From Mixta sp. Marseille-Q2659 (GTDB taxonomy: Bacteria; Pseudomonadota; Gammaproteobacteria; Enterobacterales; Enterobacteriaceae), in the NCBI RefSeq assembly GCF_940807255.1, contig NZ_CALNWY010000013.1, positions 55,509 to 119,508 on the forward strand: a DNA stretch of 64,000 nt, given 5' to 3'. The translations under genes and the position numbers were made by a program. Below, piece after piece: positions 46,831-55,810 of the stretch. The notes below the pieces were generated by a model. It was not told the DNA's origin, made no database searches, and was given only the letters and a program-made list of their open reading frames with translations. How positions within the stretch are numbered: position 1 is the stretch's first letter; every line of letters begins with the position of its first letter.

Positions 46831-47814
46831 TTACAGCCCCATTTTGACCAGCTTCGGCAGGTTGGCTTTATCCAGACTCTCGCTGTTGTTGCCGAGAATG
46901 GTGTGGTTAGCCTCATCGACTTTCACTTTTCCCAGCCCTTCGATAGTCATGCCGTCGGTGATAGGCTCTTTTTTCTGCATCATGTCGGCAATGCGCACAA
47001 AGACTTCTCCGGCGGTCATCGGATTCCAGATAAAGCCGCCTTTGATGGCGCCGCGTTTGACCAGCGACGCGCCCTGGCCGGGACTGAAGGCGCCAATAAC
47101 GCAGACCTGGCTGGTTTTATTACGGTTCATCACCGCGCGGCCTGCGCCGATTGGGCCTTGCGATCCAAAGGCCATAATGCCTTTCAGATCGGGATATTTG
47201 GACATCAGCTCATTGGTGGTGCGGATAGAACTGTCCAGCGATTCGCCGACGCCGAATTTATCGGCCACCAGCTGCATCTTGGGGTAGTGCTGCTGTTGAT
47301 ATTGCAGCGCGGCGTCGGTCCATTGCTGATGCAGCGGCACGGTCAGGCTGCCAACATACATGGCGTATTTCCCTTCCTCATGCATGCACTGCGCCAGCGC
47401 TTTCATATGGTTTACGCCATGCGTGGTCGCATCAATCAGTTCAAAATCCCAGTCGGCATATTTTTGCCCCGGCGATTCGTGGGTAATGACTTTAATTCCG
47501 GCATCGCGTGCCCGTTTCAGCACCGGCTCCAGCACCTGCGGATCGTTGGGCACCACGCCGATAATATCGACTTTCTGGGCGATCAGATCTTCAATGGCGC
47601 GTACCTGTAATGCGGGATCGGCAGCGGTAGGACCAACCTGCCAGGCATCGATACCGCGTTTGGCCGCCTCGCTTTTAATGCCTGCTTCCATCGCGTTGAA
47701 CCATGGAATGCCGCCAATCTTAACAACGATGCCCATGCGTAATTTGTCTGCCGCCGAAGCATGAGAAGCTGCAAACAGCGCGAGCAGAACACAGAGGGTA
47801 AGTTTTTTGTTCAT
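46831..47814 (-). CDS. Periplasmic sugar-binding protein of the ABC transporter
   Basis: The 327-residue protein has a cleavable signal peptide (MNKKLTLCVLLALFAASHASA) and the type I periplasmic-binding fold of the RbsB/LsrB class: MGIVVKIGGIPWFNAMEAGI at the start, QKVDIIGVVPNDPQVLEPVL and the hinge strand KVITHESPGQ. Relatives are often labelled autoinducer-2 or rhamnose binding; the lack of lsrFGK genes here argues against AI-2. An allose/allulose-type sugar is suggested by the neighbours. The ATG at 47814 places the signal peptide correctly; an upstream in-frame ATG is rejected. Confidence 0.88.
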   Translation of the reverse strand: MNKKLTLCVLLALFAASHASAADKLRMGIVVKIGGIPWFNAMEAGIKSEAAKRGIDAWQVGPTAADPALQVRAIEDLIAQKVDIIGVVPNDPQVLEPVLKRARDAGIKVITHESPGQKYADWDFELIDATTHGVNHMKALAQCMHEEGKYAMYVGSLTVPLHQQWTDAALQYQQQHYPKMQLVADKFGVGESLDSSIRTTNELMSKYPDLKGIMAFGSQGPIGAGRAVMNRNKTSQVCVIGAFSPGQGASLVKRGAIKGGFIWNPMTAGEVFVRIADMMQKKEPITDGMTIEGLGKVKVDEANHTILGNNSESLDKANLPKLVKMGL

Positions 47815-47834
47815 CGTATCTCCGTAGGGTTGCA

Positions 47835-48665
47835 TCAGTAATTAATCAGCTGCACGGACTGGGCGCGTAGCGAGCAGTCGATAACATTTACGCCATTCCA
47901 GGCCAGTTCCTGCTGTAGAGCTTTATCTTTCAGGCTGTCGGTTATCAGAAAATCCACATCGCGGTAGTGACAAATACGGGCGAAAGAGGGGCGCGAGAAT
48001 TTACTGGCGTCCATCAATAAATATTTTCTTTCAGCAGCCAACAGCATCTGCTGTTTTAAATGCGCGCCGTTTTCATTTCCCTCCCGTAAATATCCATCGC
48101 TGCCTAATCCGCTACAGGAAAAGAAAATTTTATTAATAAGAAATTCCTTTAACGGTAATTCAGCAACGATGCCGTGGAAATCCTCATACCGATCGGAATA
48201 TTCTCCTCCCAGGCAAATGGTGCGAATATGGCTTTTAACCGCCAGCGCCTGAATGGTGCGCAGAGAATTGGTTAATACCGTTAATTCAATGTCGGGTAGC
48301 TGGCGCGCCAGAAACCAGCAGGTGGTGCTGCTATCCAATAGCAGGCAGTCGCCAATTGAAATAAAATCTAATGCGCGTTTGGCAATCTGCATTTTCTGCT
48401 GCTCGTTTTCATTCATTCGCTGACGGAACGTTGCTTCATATTCATTAAAAACGGTACGGTTATGAATATTATTTCCCGGCGACTTGCGATTAATTACCGC
48501 GCCGCCGTGGCTGCGTTGTAAAATTCCTTTTTTTTCCAGCTGTGTCAGGTCACGGCGAATAGTCTCCTGTGAGACCTGACATAAATTAACCAGCTCGGCA
48601 ACCAGCACTCGACCATTTAGCGTTAATTCCTCAATGATTTTCCGCTGACGCTCAACAGGCAACAT
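47835..48665 (-). CDS. DeoR-family transcriptional regulator
   Basis: The 276-residue protein has an N-terminal DeoR HTH (RQRKIIEELTLNGRVLVAEL then VSQETIRRDLTQLEKKGILQ, about 5-60) and a DeoR-C sugar-phosphate sensor domain (LLLDSSTTCWFLARQLPD, VLTNSLRTIQAL, CLGGEYSDRYEDFHG). It is the first gene of the sugar operon, 20 bases before the binding-protein gene, so it probably represses its own operon until a phosphorylated sugar binds. The ATG at 48665 has a GGAGGTC site; longer upstream frames lack the conserved start. Confidence 0.88.
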   Translation of the reverse strand: MLPVERQRKIIEELTLNGRVLVAELVNLCQVSQETIRRDLTQLEKKGILQRSHGGAVINRKSPGNNIHNRTVFNEYEATFRQRMNENEQQKMQIAKRALDFISIGDCLLLDSSTTCWFLARQLPDIELTVLTNSLRTIQALAVKSHIRTICLGGEYSDRYEDFHGIVAELPLKEFLINKIFFSCSGLGSDGYLREGNENGAHLKQQMLLAAERKYLLMDASKFSRPSFARICHYRDVDFLITDSLKDKALQQELAWNGVNVIDCSLRAQSVQLINY

Positions 48666-48812
48666 GATGACCTCCGGTGTAATAAAAGTAAGGGATAGCG
48701 GGATCGCAAAATGTGCCCTGAACAAAACTCCAGGGCGCGTAACAACGCGTCGGCTAAATAAGTGATTCGGATCTTATTAATAATGAAAAGGAAGTATTGG
48801 TTAACATTTTAA

Positions 48813-48828
48813 TGTGATTTGTATCACA
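48813..48828. promoter_or_regulatory. CRP-binding site
   Basis: TGTGATTTGTATCACA matches the consensus TGTGAN6TCACA at all ten fixed positions. It is 148 bases upstream of the DeoR-family gene and 304 bases upstream of ypfG, so glucose repression of the sugar operon is the likely role. Confidence 0.8.
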
Positions 48829-48899
48829 AATATTCCCCCTGTTTGATCAATCAGACGTTATTAATGCCACAACGCAATCTTTTTAGCAGGGGAAATAAG

Positions 48900-48945
48900 A
48901 TGACCGAATATGACCGTTTGTGTGGATATGACCGTTTGATGACGG
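48900..48945. repeat. Short ATGACCG repeats
   Basis: ATGACCGTTTG occurs twice, at 48910 and 48928 (18-base step, with 14 of 15 bases alike over GRATATGACCGTTTG). A partial copy ATGACCG lies at 48900 and ATGACGG at 48939. They may be an operator for the DeoR-family regulator or an unrelated tandem duplication. Confidence 0.5.
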
Positions 48946-49131
48946 GAAAGAGATCTGAGAAATCTGATTGATGTCTTGCAAGCGGCAAAGGATGATCGGC
49001 GATACCGCTACGTTATCATCCGGGTTGTTCCCATGTTTCAAGCCTGTTTTCCTTTTCGGCCTGAGAAAGGCATGGTGAACCACCGTCGTTGCGCTATCAT
49101 CAATGAACCAATTTAGGGATCGGGTTATTAA

Positions 49132-50202
49132 ATGCCTTACTGGATGAAATCGCTGTTGTTGCCTTTTCTTTTTATTGCCAGCGCGCAGGCGGCGCCGTTA
49201 CAGAAAACGTTTACCGACTGGCAGATTACCTGTAATAACCTTAATTATTGTGTGGCGCGTAATATCCCCGGCGATAATGGATTGGTTATGACGCTTTCCC
49301 GCCATGCCGGCGTAAACGATCGGCCTTTACTGCGCATTGATTATGGCAACCGATATACTGGCGAACTTAAAGGCGCGACGTTGCAGGATAATTTATTACT
49401 CGATCAGCAGCGTCTGAAGCCCGATCTTAAACACTGGACGGTTGAACCTCATCATCTTGCCACCGCTCACGCCATTGCTATTGATGAGTTCCTCACGCAG
49501 ATAATGGATGCCGATAATATTCAGGTGACGTGGCGACCGCAGGCTACCATTTCTCTGCATGGCATGAAGGCTGCGCTGCTGTTAATGGATGATATGCAGG
49601 GACGGGTAGGTAATCTCAGCGCCTGGGTAAAGCGCGGTAGCCGCAACGCCTGGGATGTGCCGCCAGAACCGACGCCGCCGATGCTGCGTATACCCGATCG
49701 CGCTGCGGCGCCGTTAACGCGCGAGGAGACGACGGGCCTGATTGATTACGGTACCTGGCGCGTCAATGCTGAGGAGTGTTCGCTGGATCCTATGCGCCGG
49801 GAAGTCAGCGTCTCGCCGTTGACTGACAGCAAAGCGCTGCTGCTGGTCAGCTGTGAAATGGGCGCTTATAACATGATCGATTTAGCATTCGAAGTCACCC
49901 GCACCCAGCCTTATATATCGCGTCGCCTGACGCTCACGCTGCCTTTTGTGCCGCCGGGGCGCAGCGAAAAGCAGTTAGAAATTATTAATGCCGAATTTGA
50001 TGTGACGGCCGGTCAGCTTTATACCTTTGCTAAAGGGCGCGGTCTGGGAGATTGCGGCATCGCCACGCGCTGGCAGTTTAACGGCCAGGAGTTCACGCTG
50101 GCGGAGTATGCCGAAGAAAGCACCTGCGACGCCTGGCACGGCAGCGACGACTGGCCGACATTATGGGTAAGCCAGCGTCCTGACCAGCCTGCGGTAAATT
50201 AA
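49132..50202 (+). CDS. ypfG: YpfG, exported DUF1176 protein
   Basis: The 356-residue protein (E. coli YpfG 347) carries a signal peptide ending at IASAQA-AP. The mature protein shows the DUF1176 pattern: FTDWQITCNNLNYCVAR with a Cys pair, CSLDPMRREVSVSPL, LLLVSCEMGAYNM and GLGDCGIATRW, with several cysteines probably in disulfides. Function is unknown. A second in-frame ATG four codons on (MKSLLLPF) is an equally good start. It is out of its E. coli setting only by the sugar-operon insertion between it and nudK. Confidence 0.88.
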   Translation: MPYWMKSLLLPFLFIASAQAAPLQKTFTDWQITCNNLNYCVARNIPGDNGLVMTLSRHAGVNDRPLLRIDYGNRYTGELKGATLQDNLLLDQQRLKPDLKHWTVEPHHLATAHAIAIDEFLTQIMDADNIQVTWRPQATISLHGMKAALLLMDDMQGRVGNLSAWVKRGSRNAWDVPPEPTPPMLRIPDRAAAPLTREETTGLIDYGTWRVNAEECSLDPMRREVSVSPLTDSKALLLVSCEMGAYNMIDLAFEVTRTQPYISRRLTLTLPFVPPGRSEKQLEIINAEFDVTAGQLYTFAKGRGLGDCGIATRWQFNGQEFTLAEYAEESTCDAWHGSDDWPTLWVSQRPDQPAVN

Positions 50203-50229
50203 GCGGCGGAGAAGCTCCGCCGCGTTAAC

Positions 50230-51396
50230 TCAACGGATCGCCTGAACCAGCACCGGCGAGCCATTCTTATTACCGACCAGCTCGGCCAGCAGATCGTTTA
50301 CGCCGTCGCTCATGGCGCGAAAACGCGTCAGATTGGTCCGGGTAACGACCACGAACACGCCAACGTTATGCTGCGGCACCATCGCCATATAGGTGATAAA
50401 GCCGCCGCCGCCGCCGGTTTTCTGAATAATCCCCGGATGGCCATCGGCTGGCGCCATATAAACCCAGCCCATGCCCAGCGCTGCCGCTTTGCCCGGCACA
50501 TCCATTCCGTCAACCTTGGTTAACTGGCTACGCTGATAGATCAGCGTTTGCAGACGATCGATTTGTGGCGTGCGCTGATTAATATCTGAATTCAGAAACT
50601 GCTGCATCCAGCGACCCATATCATCGGGCGTGGAGTAGACGCCGCCGCTGCCGATAGCGGCCAGCGTACTCACGCAGGGGCTGGCGCCGCGCTCCGGCAC
50701 CATCAGGCGATTACACTGCTCTGGCGACGGGGTAAAGGTGGTGTCCTTCATACCCAGTGGACGTGTAATCAGCTGGCGAAACAGCGTCGGCCAGGGCGTG
50801 CCCGCCGCGCGCGAAAGCGCGTCAGCCAGCAGATCGTAAGCCAGGTTAGAGTAGCTGGCGCGCACGCCCGGCGGCGTATTCAACGGCGCCTTTGCCAGCC
50901 AGTTCCAGCGATCGGCTTTGGTCGGCCAGACAAAAACCGGCCGTCCCGCTTTACCGCCGGGTTGTTCTCGCGGCAGACCGCTGGTATGGGTGGAAAGGTG
51001 AATCAGCCGTATTGGCTGTCCGGCATAATTGGGAACCCGCACGCCGGGCGGCGCATAGTTAGCCAGCGGATCTTCCAGATGAATCCGGCCCTGTTCAGCC
51101 ATCTTTAACATCACTTCGCTGGTCATCAGTTTGCTCAGCGAAGCGATGCGCACCAGAGAATCTTTTTGCGGGCGCGTATCGTTGCCGGGGCGGGTTTCGC
51201 CAAAACTGGCAAAAACGCGCTGATTGCCGTCAATGGCGACCAGCGCCATGCCGGTCGCGGCGCTCCCGTAAAAGATATGTTCAGCATAACGATCGACAAT
51301 TTGCGAGGCCAGAAGCGGAGCGGGAGAAGGCTGAGCCTGACTACAGAGCGGCAGCGAGGCGAACAACACAGCCAGCAAGTACAAACGCGTTTTCAA
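50230..51396 (-). CDS. ampH: AmpH, class C-type penicillin-binding protein
   Basis: AmpH is a periplasmic DD-carboxypeptidase/endopeptidase related to AmpC beta-lactamase and is involved in peptidoglycan remodelling or recycling. The protein has 388 residues (E. coli 385): signal peptide to about residue 22, SLSK active-site motif at 86-89, YSN at 182-184 and KTG at 326-328, all three intact. ATGMALVAIDGNQRVF and LPREQPGGKAGRPVFVWPTK are AmpH-specific stretches. True AmpC enzymes are more divergent, so it is unlikely to be a dedicated resistance gene. In E. coli ampH lies elsewhere. Confidence 0.93.
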   Translation of the reverse strand: MKTRLYLLAVLFASLPLCSQAQPSPAPLLASQIVDRYAEHIFYGSAATGMALVAIDGNQRVFASFGETRPGNDTRPQKDSLVRIASLSKLMTSEVMLKMAEQGRIHLEDPLANYAPPGVRVPNYAGQPIRLIHLSTHTSGLPREQPGGKAGRPVFVWPTKADRWNWLAKAPLNTPPGVRASYSNLAYDLLADALSRAAGTPWPTLFRQLITRPLGMKDTTFTPSPEQCNRLMVPERGASPCVSTLAAIGSGGVYSTPDDMGRWMQQFLNSDINQRTPQIDRLQTLIYQRSQLTKVDGMDVPGKAAALGMGWVYMAPADGHPGIIQKTGGGGGFITYMAMVPQHNVGVFVVVTRTNLTRFRAMSDGVNDLLAELVGNKNGSPVLVQAIR

Positions 51397-51765
51397 CGAG
51401 GCGGTATCCCTTAAGATGAGTGAAAAAACAATAATAATTGTTTTCTCTGGCGGATAAAGGCAGGGAAAGCACTATTTTTTATCTTTTTATAAGCCCATCG
51501 CGCTATCCGTTTACATGGAAGCGTTCGGCGCATAGTGCTACGATCCCGCGCCGGTATAAAAACAGTTTTGTTTAATTTCATTTGACGGCGCTATTTTCCA
51601 GTAGCGAATTATTACTATTGCGGCGGGATAATTAATCAGGCGCGTTTTAACGGCGTTTGGATGAATTACTATACAGCGTGATTTATGGCTATGTTACTTT
51701 CCATTGTGCTAACAGGATTAGCCTCTGTCTAATAAATTTCATTAAGAAAACCTCAGGAGAGAAAA
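51397..51765. other. AT-rich region upstream of the microcin-like gene
   Basis: This 369-base stretch is AT-rich compared with flanking genes. A TTGACG at about 51588 could be a -35 for the peptide gene, but the matching -10 is poor. A 15-codon ORF near 51685 lacks a ribosome binding site. No immunity or transporter gene fits here. Confidence 0.4.
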
Positions 51766-52077
51766 ATGGAAGAATTAACTGCTGCACAAATGCGTTCCGT
51801 TTCTGGCGGCGCGGCGCAAAATATTTTCGACAGCATCGGCGGCGCGGTGTTTGGTGCGGTTGCTGGCGCGATGGGCGTGGCGTGGTCGTGCTATAACGTT
51901 TCAACCAAAACGTCGGGGCTGAGCGGCATCCTGGCGCCGGTTCAGGCCGTTATCGGCGGCACGTTCGGTGCTATTTGGGGCGGCGTGTTTGGTCTGGTTG
52001 GCGGTCTGGCAATCGGTACTGAGGGCGCGATTATGCGTGTTGAGGAAGTGTGGGATAATATTAATAATGCCGGTTAA
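51766..52077 (+). CDS. Double-glycine-leader, microcin/bacteriocin-like peptide
   Basis: The 103-residue precursor begins MEELTAAQMRSVSGG, a classic double-glycine leader (compare the colicin V leader ending in LDSVSGG), and cleavage after Gly15 would release 88 residues. The mature part is rich in Gly and Ala with GxxxG-type repeats (FDSIGGAVFGAVAGAMG, IGGTFGAIWGGVFGLVGG), one Cys (residue 42) and an acidic C-terminal tail (VEEVWDNINNAG). This fits unmodified membrane-active class II microcins/bacteriocins. A strong AGGAGAG site precedes the ATG. No immunity gene, CvaA/CvaB-type exporter or peptidase lies in the window, so export must be in trans or the gene is an orphan. Confidence 0.75.
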   Translation: MEELTAAQMRSVSGGAAQNIFDSIGGAVFGAVAGAMGVAWSCYNVSTKTSGLSGILAPVQAVIGGTFGAIWGGVFGLVGGLAIGTEGAIMRVEEVWDNINNAG

Positions 52078-52199
52078 TTTTGCGCAAATATAACAAGTTT
52101 TCACATTCTCAATGCGTCTAAATAGCTTTATTTTTTTTGCATTGGTGCGGGCGTATTAATTTATCTTTAAGTACGGCAGATTTAATACTTATTATGTGA

Positions 52200-52231
52200 T
52201 GCGGGGCGAATTTATCGCCCCGCATTTTTTT
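52200..52231. terminator. Terminator between the microcin-like gene and tktB
   Basis: GCGGGGCGA pairs with TCGCCCCGC around a short AT loop and is followed by seven T residues on the plus strand. It lies between the convergent peptide gene and tktB. Confidence 0.8.
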
Positions 52232-52247
52232 ATGCCGCAATTATTTA

Positions 52248-54248
52248 TCAGTGCGGTTTCAGCAGCGCTTCCGCATGGCTGACGATGTTTTCTACCGTAA
52301 AGCCAAACTCTGCAAACAGTTTATCTGCCGGAGCAGATTCACCGAAGGTGGTCATCCCGACAATCGCGCCGTTCAGTCCCACATATTTGTACCAGTAATC
52401 CGCAATGCCCGCCTCTACCGCCACGCGCGCGGTCACGTTGGAAGGCAGCACTGATTCACGGTAAGCCGCATCCTGCTTATCAAACAGATCGGTAGACGGC
52501 AACGAAACCACGCGGACTTTATGACCGGCACGCGTCAGTTTTTCCGCCGCGCCGAGGGTAATTTCCACTTCAGAACCGGTAGCGATCAGAATGACATCCG
52601 GCGTACCTTCGCTGTCGCGCAGGATATAGCCGCCACGGGAAATATCGGCCAGCTGCTGCGGCGTACGTTCCGGCTGCATCAGGTTCTGACGCGACAGGAT
52701 CAGCGCGGTCGGGCCGTTATGACGTTCAATGGCGTGCTTCCATGCCACGGCGGTTTCCACCTGGTCACAAGGGCGCCAGGTACTCATATTCGGCGTCAGA
52801 CGCAGGCTGGCCAGCTGCTCAACCGGCTGATGCGTCGGGCCATCTTCGCCCAGACCGATAGAGTCGTGGGTATAGACCATAATCTGGCGCGCCTTCATCA
52901 GCGCCGCCATACGCGCCGCGTTACGCGCATATTCCACAAACATCAGGAAGGTGGCGGTATACGGGACGAAACCGCCGTGGTGCGCGATGCCGTTCGCGAT
53001 AGCCGTCATGCCGAATTCGCGCACGCCGTAGTGAATATAGTTACCGGCCGGATCGTCTTTAATCGATTTGGAACCTGACCAGATCGTCAGGTTGCTGGGC
53101 GCCAGGTCAGCGGAGCCGCCGAGGAATTCTGGCAACAGTTTGCCGTAGGCTTCCAGCGCGTTCTGCGAGGCTTTACGGCTGGCGATCTTATTGGCATTCG
53201 CCTGCAGCTGTTCGATAAACTTCTGCGTCTCCTGCTGCCAGTTTTCCGGCATGCCGCCGGTCATGCGGCGCGTATATTCCGCCGCCAGCTCCGGGAAGGC
53301 TGCTTTATACGCTGCGAATTTCTCATTCCAGGCTTTTTCACGCTGTTCGCCAGCCTGTTTGGCATCCCACTGCTGATAGATTTCCTGGGGGATTTCAAAC
53401 GGTGCATAGTTCCAGCCGAGCTGCTTGCGCGTCAGCGCGATTTCATCATCGCCCAGTGGCGCGCCGTGCGCATCCTCTTTGCCCGCTTTGTTCGGCGAGC
53501 CGAAGCCGATAATGGTACGGCAGATAATCAGCGAAGGCTTATCGGTGACGCTCTGGGCTTCTTTGATTGCCGCCGCGACCGCTTCCGGATCGTGGCCGTC
53601 AATCTCGCCTATTACGTGCCAGTTATAAGCTTCAAAGCGTTTAGCGGTATCGTCGGTAAACCAGCCTTCGGTTTCACCATCGATAGAGATACCGTTATGG
53701 TCATAGAAGCCGATCAGCTTGCCGAGGCCCAGCGTGCCCGCCAGCGAACAGACTTCGTGCGAGATGCCTTCCATCAGGCAACCGTCGCCCATAAACACAT
53801 AAGTGAAGTGATCGACAATATCATGCTGCGGACGGTTAAACTGCGCCGCCAGCGTACGCTCGGCGATCGCCAGACCGACGGCGTTCGCCAGCCCCTGACC
53901 CAGCGGGCCGGTGGTGGTTTCCACGCCTGGCGTATAACCGATTTCCGGGTGGCCCGGCGTTTTAGAGTGCAGCTGACGGAAATTTTTCAGCTCTTCAATC
54001 GGTAGATCGTAGCCGGAAAGGTGCAGCAAACTATAGAGCAGCATCGATCCGTGGCCGTTAGAGAGAATAAAACGGTCGCGGTCAGCCCAGGCGGGGTTGG
54101 TCGGATTGTGCTTCAGAAAATCGCGCCATAGCACTTCGGCAATATCTGCCATGCCCATCGGTGCGCCGGGGTGGCCTGATTTTGCTTTTTGTACCGCGTC
54201 CATGCTTAACGCACGAATCGCATTCGCCAGTTCTCTACGTGAGGACAT
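52248..54248 (-). CDS. tktB: Transketolase 2
   Basis: Thiamine diphosphate enzyme of the non-oxidative pentose phosphate pathway, moving two-carbon units between ketoses and aldoses. The protein has 666 residues (E. coli TktB 667). The ThDP motif is [20 protein letters not shown]; sugar-phosphate and cofactor His residues lie in [10 protein letters not shown] and [15 protein letters not shown]. Assignment as TktB rather than TktA rests on its place behind talA. It lies 81 bases downstream of talA on the same strand, forming the talA-tktB operon. Confidence 0.95.
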   Translation of the reverse strand: MSSRRELANAIRALSMDAVQKAKSGHPGAPMGMADIAEVLWRDFLKHNPTNPAWADRDRFILSNGHGSMLLYSLLHLSGYDLPIEELKNFRQLHSKTPGHPEIGYTPGVETTTGPLGQGLANAVGLAIAERTLAAQFNRPQHDIVDHFTYVFMGDGCLMEGISHEVCSLAGTLGLGKLIGFYDHNGISIDGETEGWFTDDTAKRFEAYNWHVIGEIDGHDPEAVAAAIKEAQSVTDKPSLIICRTIIGFGSPNKAGKEDAHGAPLGDDEIALTRKQLGWNYAPFEIPQEIYQQWDAKQAGEQREKAWNEKFAAYKAAFPELAAEYTRRMTGGMPENWQQETQKFIEQLQANANKIASRKASQNALEAYGKLLPEFLGGSADLAPSNLTIWSGSKSIKDDPAGNYIHYGVREFGMTAIANGIAHHGGFVPYTATFLMFVEYARNAARMAALMKARQIMVYTHDSIGLGEDGPTHQPVEQLASLRLTPNMSTWRPCDQVETAVAWKHAIERHNGPTALILSRQNLMQPERTPQQLADISRGGYILRDSEGTPDVILIATGSEVEITLGAAEKLTRAGHKVRVVSLPSTDLFDKQDAAYRESVLPSNVTARVAVEAGIADYWYKYVGLNGAIVGMTTFGESAPADKLFAEFGFTVENIVSHAEALLKPH

Positions 54249-54329
54249 GTTTTTCTCCCTTAAAGGAAAAGTAGGGGGGATGAAAACGGGGCGAAAATTC
54301 GCCCCTGAATCGCTATCTTGATGCGGCCG

Positions 54330-55280
54330 TTACAGCCGTGCGGCCAGCGTCTCTTCCAGCTTGATCTGGTCAGCGGCGAACTGGCGGATGCCTTCAGACA
54401 GTTTTTCCACTGCCATTGGATCCTGGTTATGTTCCCAACGGAATTCCGCTTCGGACAGCGGTGACGGCTCATGGAATCCTTCCGTTGACGGCGACAGTTT
54501 ACGTTCTACCGGCGCATCGCTGGACTGCAGCTCCTGCAGCAGGTTCGGCGAAATGGTCAGGCGATCGCAGCCTGCCAGCGCCAGAATTTGCTCAGTTTTA
54601 CGGAAGCTGGCGCCCATGATGATGGTTTTGTAACGGTGCGATTTATAGTATTCGTAAATCGCGCGCACCGATTTCACGCCCGGATCTTCCTCGACGTTAT
54701 ACGGGTCCATCGGCTGACGGCTGTTATACCAGTCATAAATACGGCCAACGAACGGGGAGATGAGGAACACGCCCGCTTCGGCGCAGGCACGGGCCTGAGC
54801 GAAGGAGAACAGCAGAGTCAGGTTACAGTTGATGCCGTTTTTCTCCAGCTCTTCCGCCGCGCGAATGCCTTCCCAGGTGGAGGCGAGCTTGATCAGAATA
54901 CGTGAGCGGTCGATGCCGTGATCTTCATACATTCTCACCAGCTTTTCCGCTTTGGTGACGCACATGCCACGATCGAAGGAGAGGCGCGCATCCACTTCGG
55001 TCGAAACACGGCCCGGCACGCTTTTCAGGATTTCCATGCCGAGGTTCACAGCGACTTTATCGCTGGCGTTAATGATTTGCGTTTCTTTGCTGCCGCCCTG
55101 TTTTTTCGCATAGTCGATGGCGTCATCAATCAGGTGCTTATAGGATTCGAGCCCGGCGGCTTTCAGGATCAGAGACGGATTGGTGGTGGCGTCTTCAGGG
55201 TGATAGTTACGAATGGATTCAATATCGCCGCTGTCTGCCACAACGGTGGTGAATTGTTTTAGTGCATCTAGCTGATTCAT
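54330..55280 (-). CDS. talA: Transaldolase A
   Basis: Transfers a dihydroxyacetone unit from sedoheptulose-7-phosphate to glyceraldehyde-3-phosphate through a Schiff base. The 316 residues equal E. coli Tal[22 protein letters not shown] sequence (reading [19 protein letters not shown]) holds the catalytic Lys, and the N-terminal [10 protein letters not shown] motif holds the Asp. It is TalA by synteny with tktB and maeB. First gene of talA-tktB and divergent from maeB across 530 bases. RpoS/CreBC control known in E. coli was not found by motif here. Confidence 0.95.
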   Translation of the reverse strand: MNQLDALKQFTTVVADSGDIESIRNYHPEDATTNPSLILKAAGLESYKHLIDDAIDYAKKQGGSKETQIINASDKVAVNLGMEILKSVPGRVSTEVDARLSFDRGMCVTKAEKLVRMYEDHGIDRSRILIKLASTWEGIRAAEELEKNGINCNLTLLFSFAQARACAEAGVFLISPFVGRIYDWYNSRQPMDPYNVEEDPGVKSVRAIYEYYKSHRYKTIIMGASFRKTEQILALAGCDRLTISPNLLQELQSSDAPVERKLSPSTEGFHEPSPLSEAEFRWEHNQDPMAVEKLSEGIRQFAADQIKLEETLAARL

Positions 55281-55810
55281 CTCTTAGCTCCTTGATAACC
55301 AAAGGGTAATGCAATTTAAACGTTGTTCCCAGGCGGCTATGACGGCAAGCCTGATGAACCGGTCCTTTATTACAGACGAACCACATTGCACCAGCCGCTC
55401 TCCTGTGGAAATGCGTTTTCTCTGATTGTTGCAATGGGCCCATTCAATAGCGATAGCCGCGCCAGCCGTGATACAGCCTGACGGTGCGAAGAGCATGCCG
55501 CACATTCTGTTGGCAAGATGCCACGGGGAGTGGGCATGGGCTTGATGAACTGTGCCCCTTGCGTCGTTACGCCAGCCGGTTTATCGCCCGGCCAGGGTGC
55601 GGCGCGTTTTGGCCTGGTCCGGCGAGGTCGCGCGGACCACTAAAAAGCATAGCAGATGTGAAAAATATCGTGTTTTCGCTGCTGGTGGAGACAAGAGTTA
55701 TTCTCCAGCGTTGGCAATTCTTTGGCGGGCCTCAAGTTTTTTCGCGCTCACGCGCTTTTATACTGCTGGACTGATGTTTCATTTCGCGTTATCAACCGAA
55801 GGAACCGCCA
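55281..55810. other. Divergent talA-maeB intergenic region
   Basis: This 530-base region must hold both promoters. I found no ORF with coding character and no convincing CreB tag, CRP or FNR site. A GGTCCGGCGAGGTCGCGCGGACC palindrome-like stretch near 55615-55640 could fold, but its role is unclear. Confidence 0.4.

Larger units (their letters stand above)
48666..49131. promoter_or_regulatory. Intergenic control region of the sugar operon and ypfG
   Basis: It contains a perfect CRP palindrome (48813-48828) nearer the sugar operon, and a set of ATGACCG repeats at 48900-48945 nearer ypfG. AT-rich sequence suitable for promoters lies around the CRP site, but I cannot fix -10 and -35 elements with confidence. 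No gene was found. Confidence 0.5.

Noticed and set aside
46831..47814. Autoinducer-2 (LsrB) receptor assignment for the binding protein
   Set aside because: Sequence is of the same class, but none of lsrF, lsrG or lsrK is present and the neighbours are rare-sugar enzymes.
48883..49083. 66-codon minus-strand ORF upstream of ypfG
   Set aside because: Its C-terminal end simply translates the ATGACCG repeats (GHIHTNGHI). No start signal or family.
50230..51396. Chromosomal AmpC beta-lactamase
   Set aside because: The three motifs fit class C proteins generally, but the AmpH-specific stretches and length identify AmpH.
51685..51732. 15-codon hydrophobic ORF (MAMLLSIVLTGLASV) before the microcin-like gene
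   Set aside because: It resembles a tiny membrane peptide or immunity stub, but lacks a ribosome binding site and is too short to judge.
51657..51896. 79-codon ORF overlapping the microcin-like gene in another frame
   Set aside because: No ribosome binding site and Arg/Cys-rich shadow composition. The frame starting at 51766 has both the ribosome binding site and the leader.
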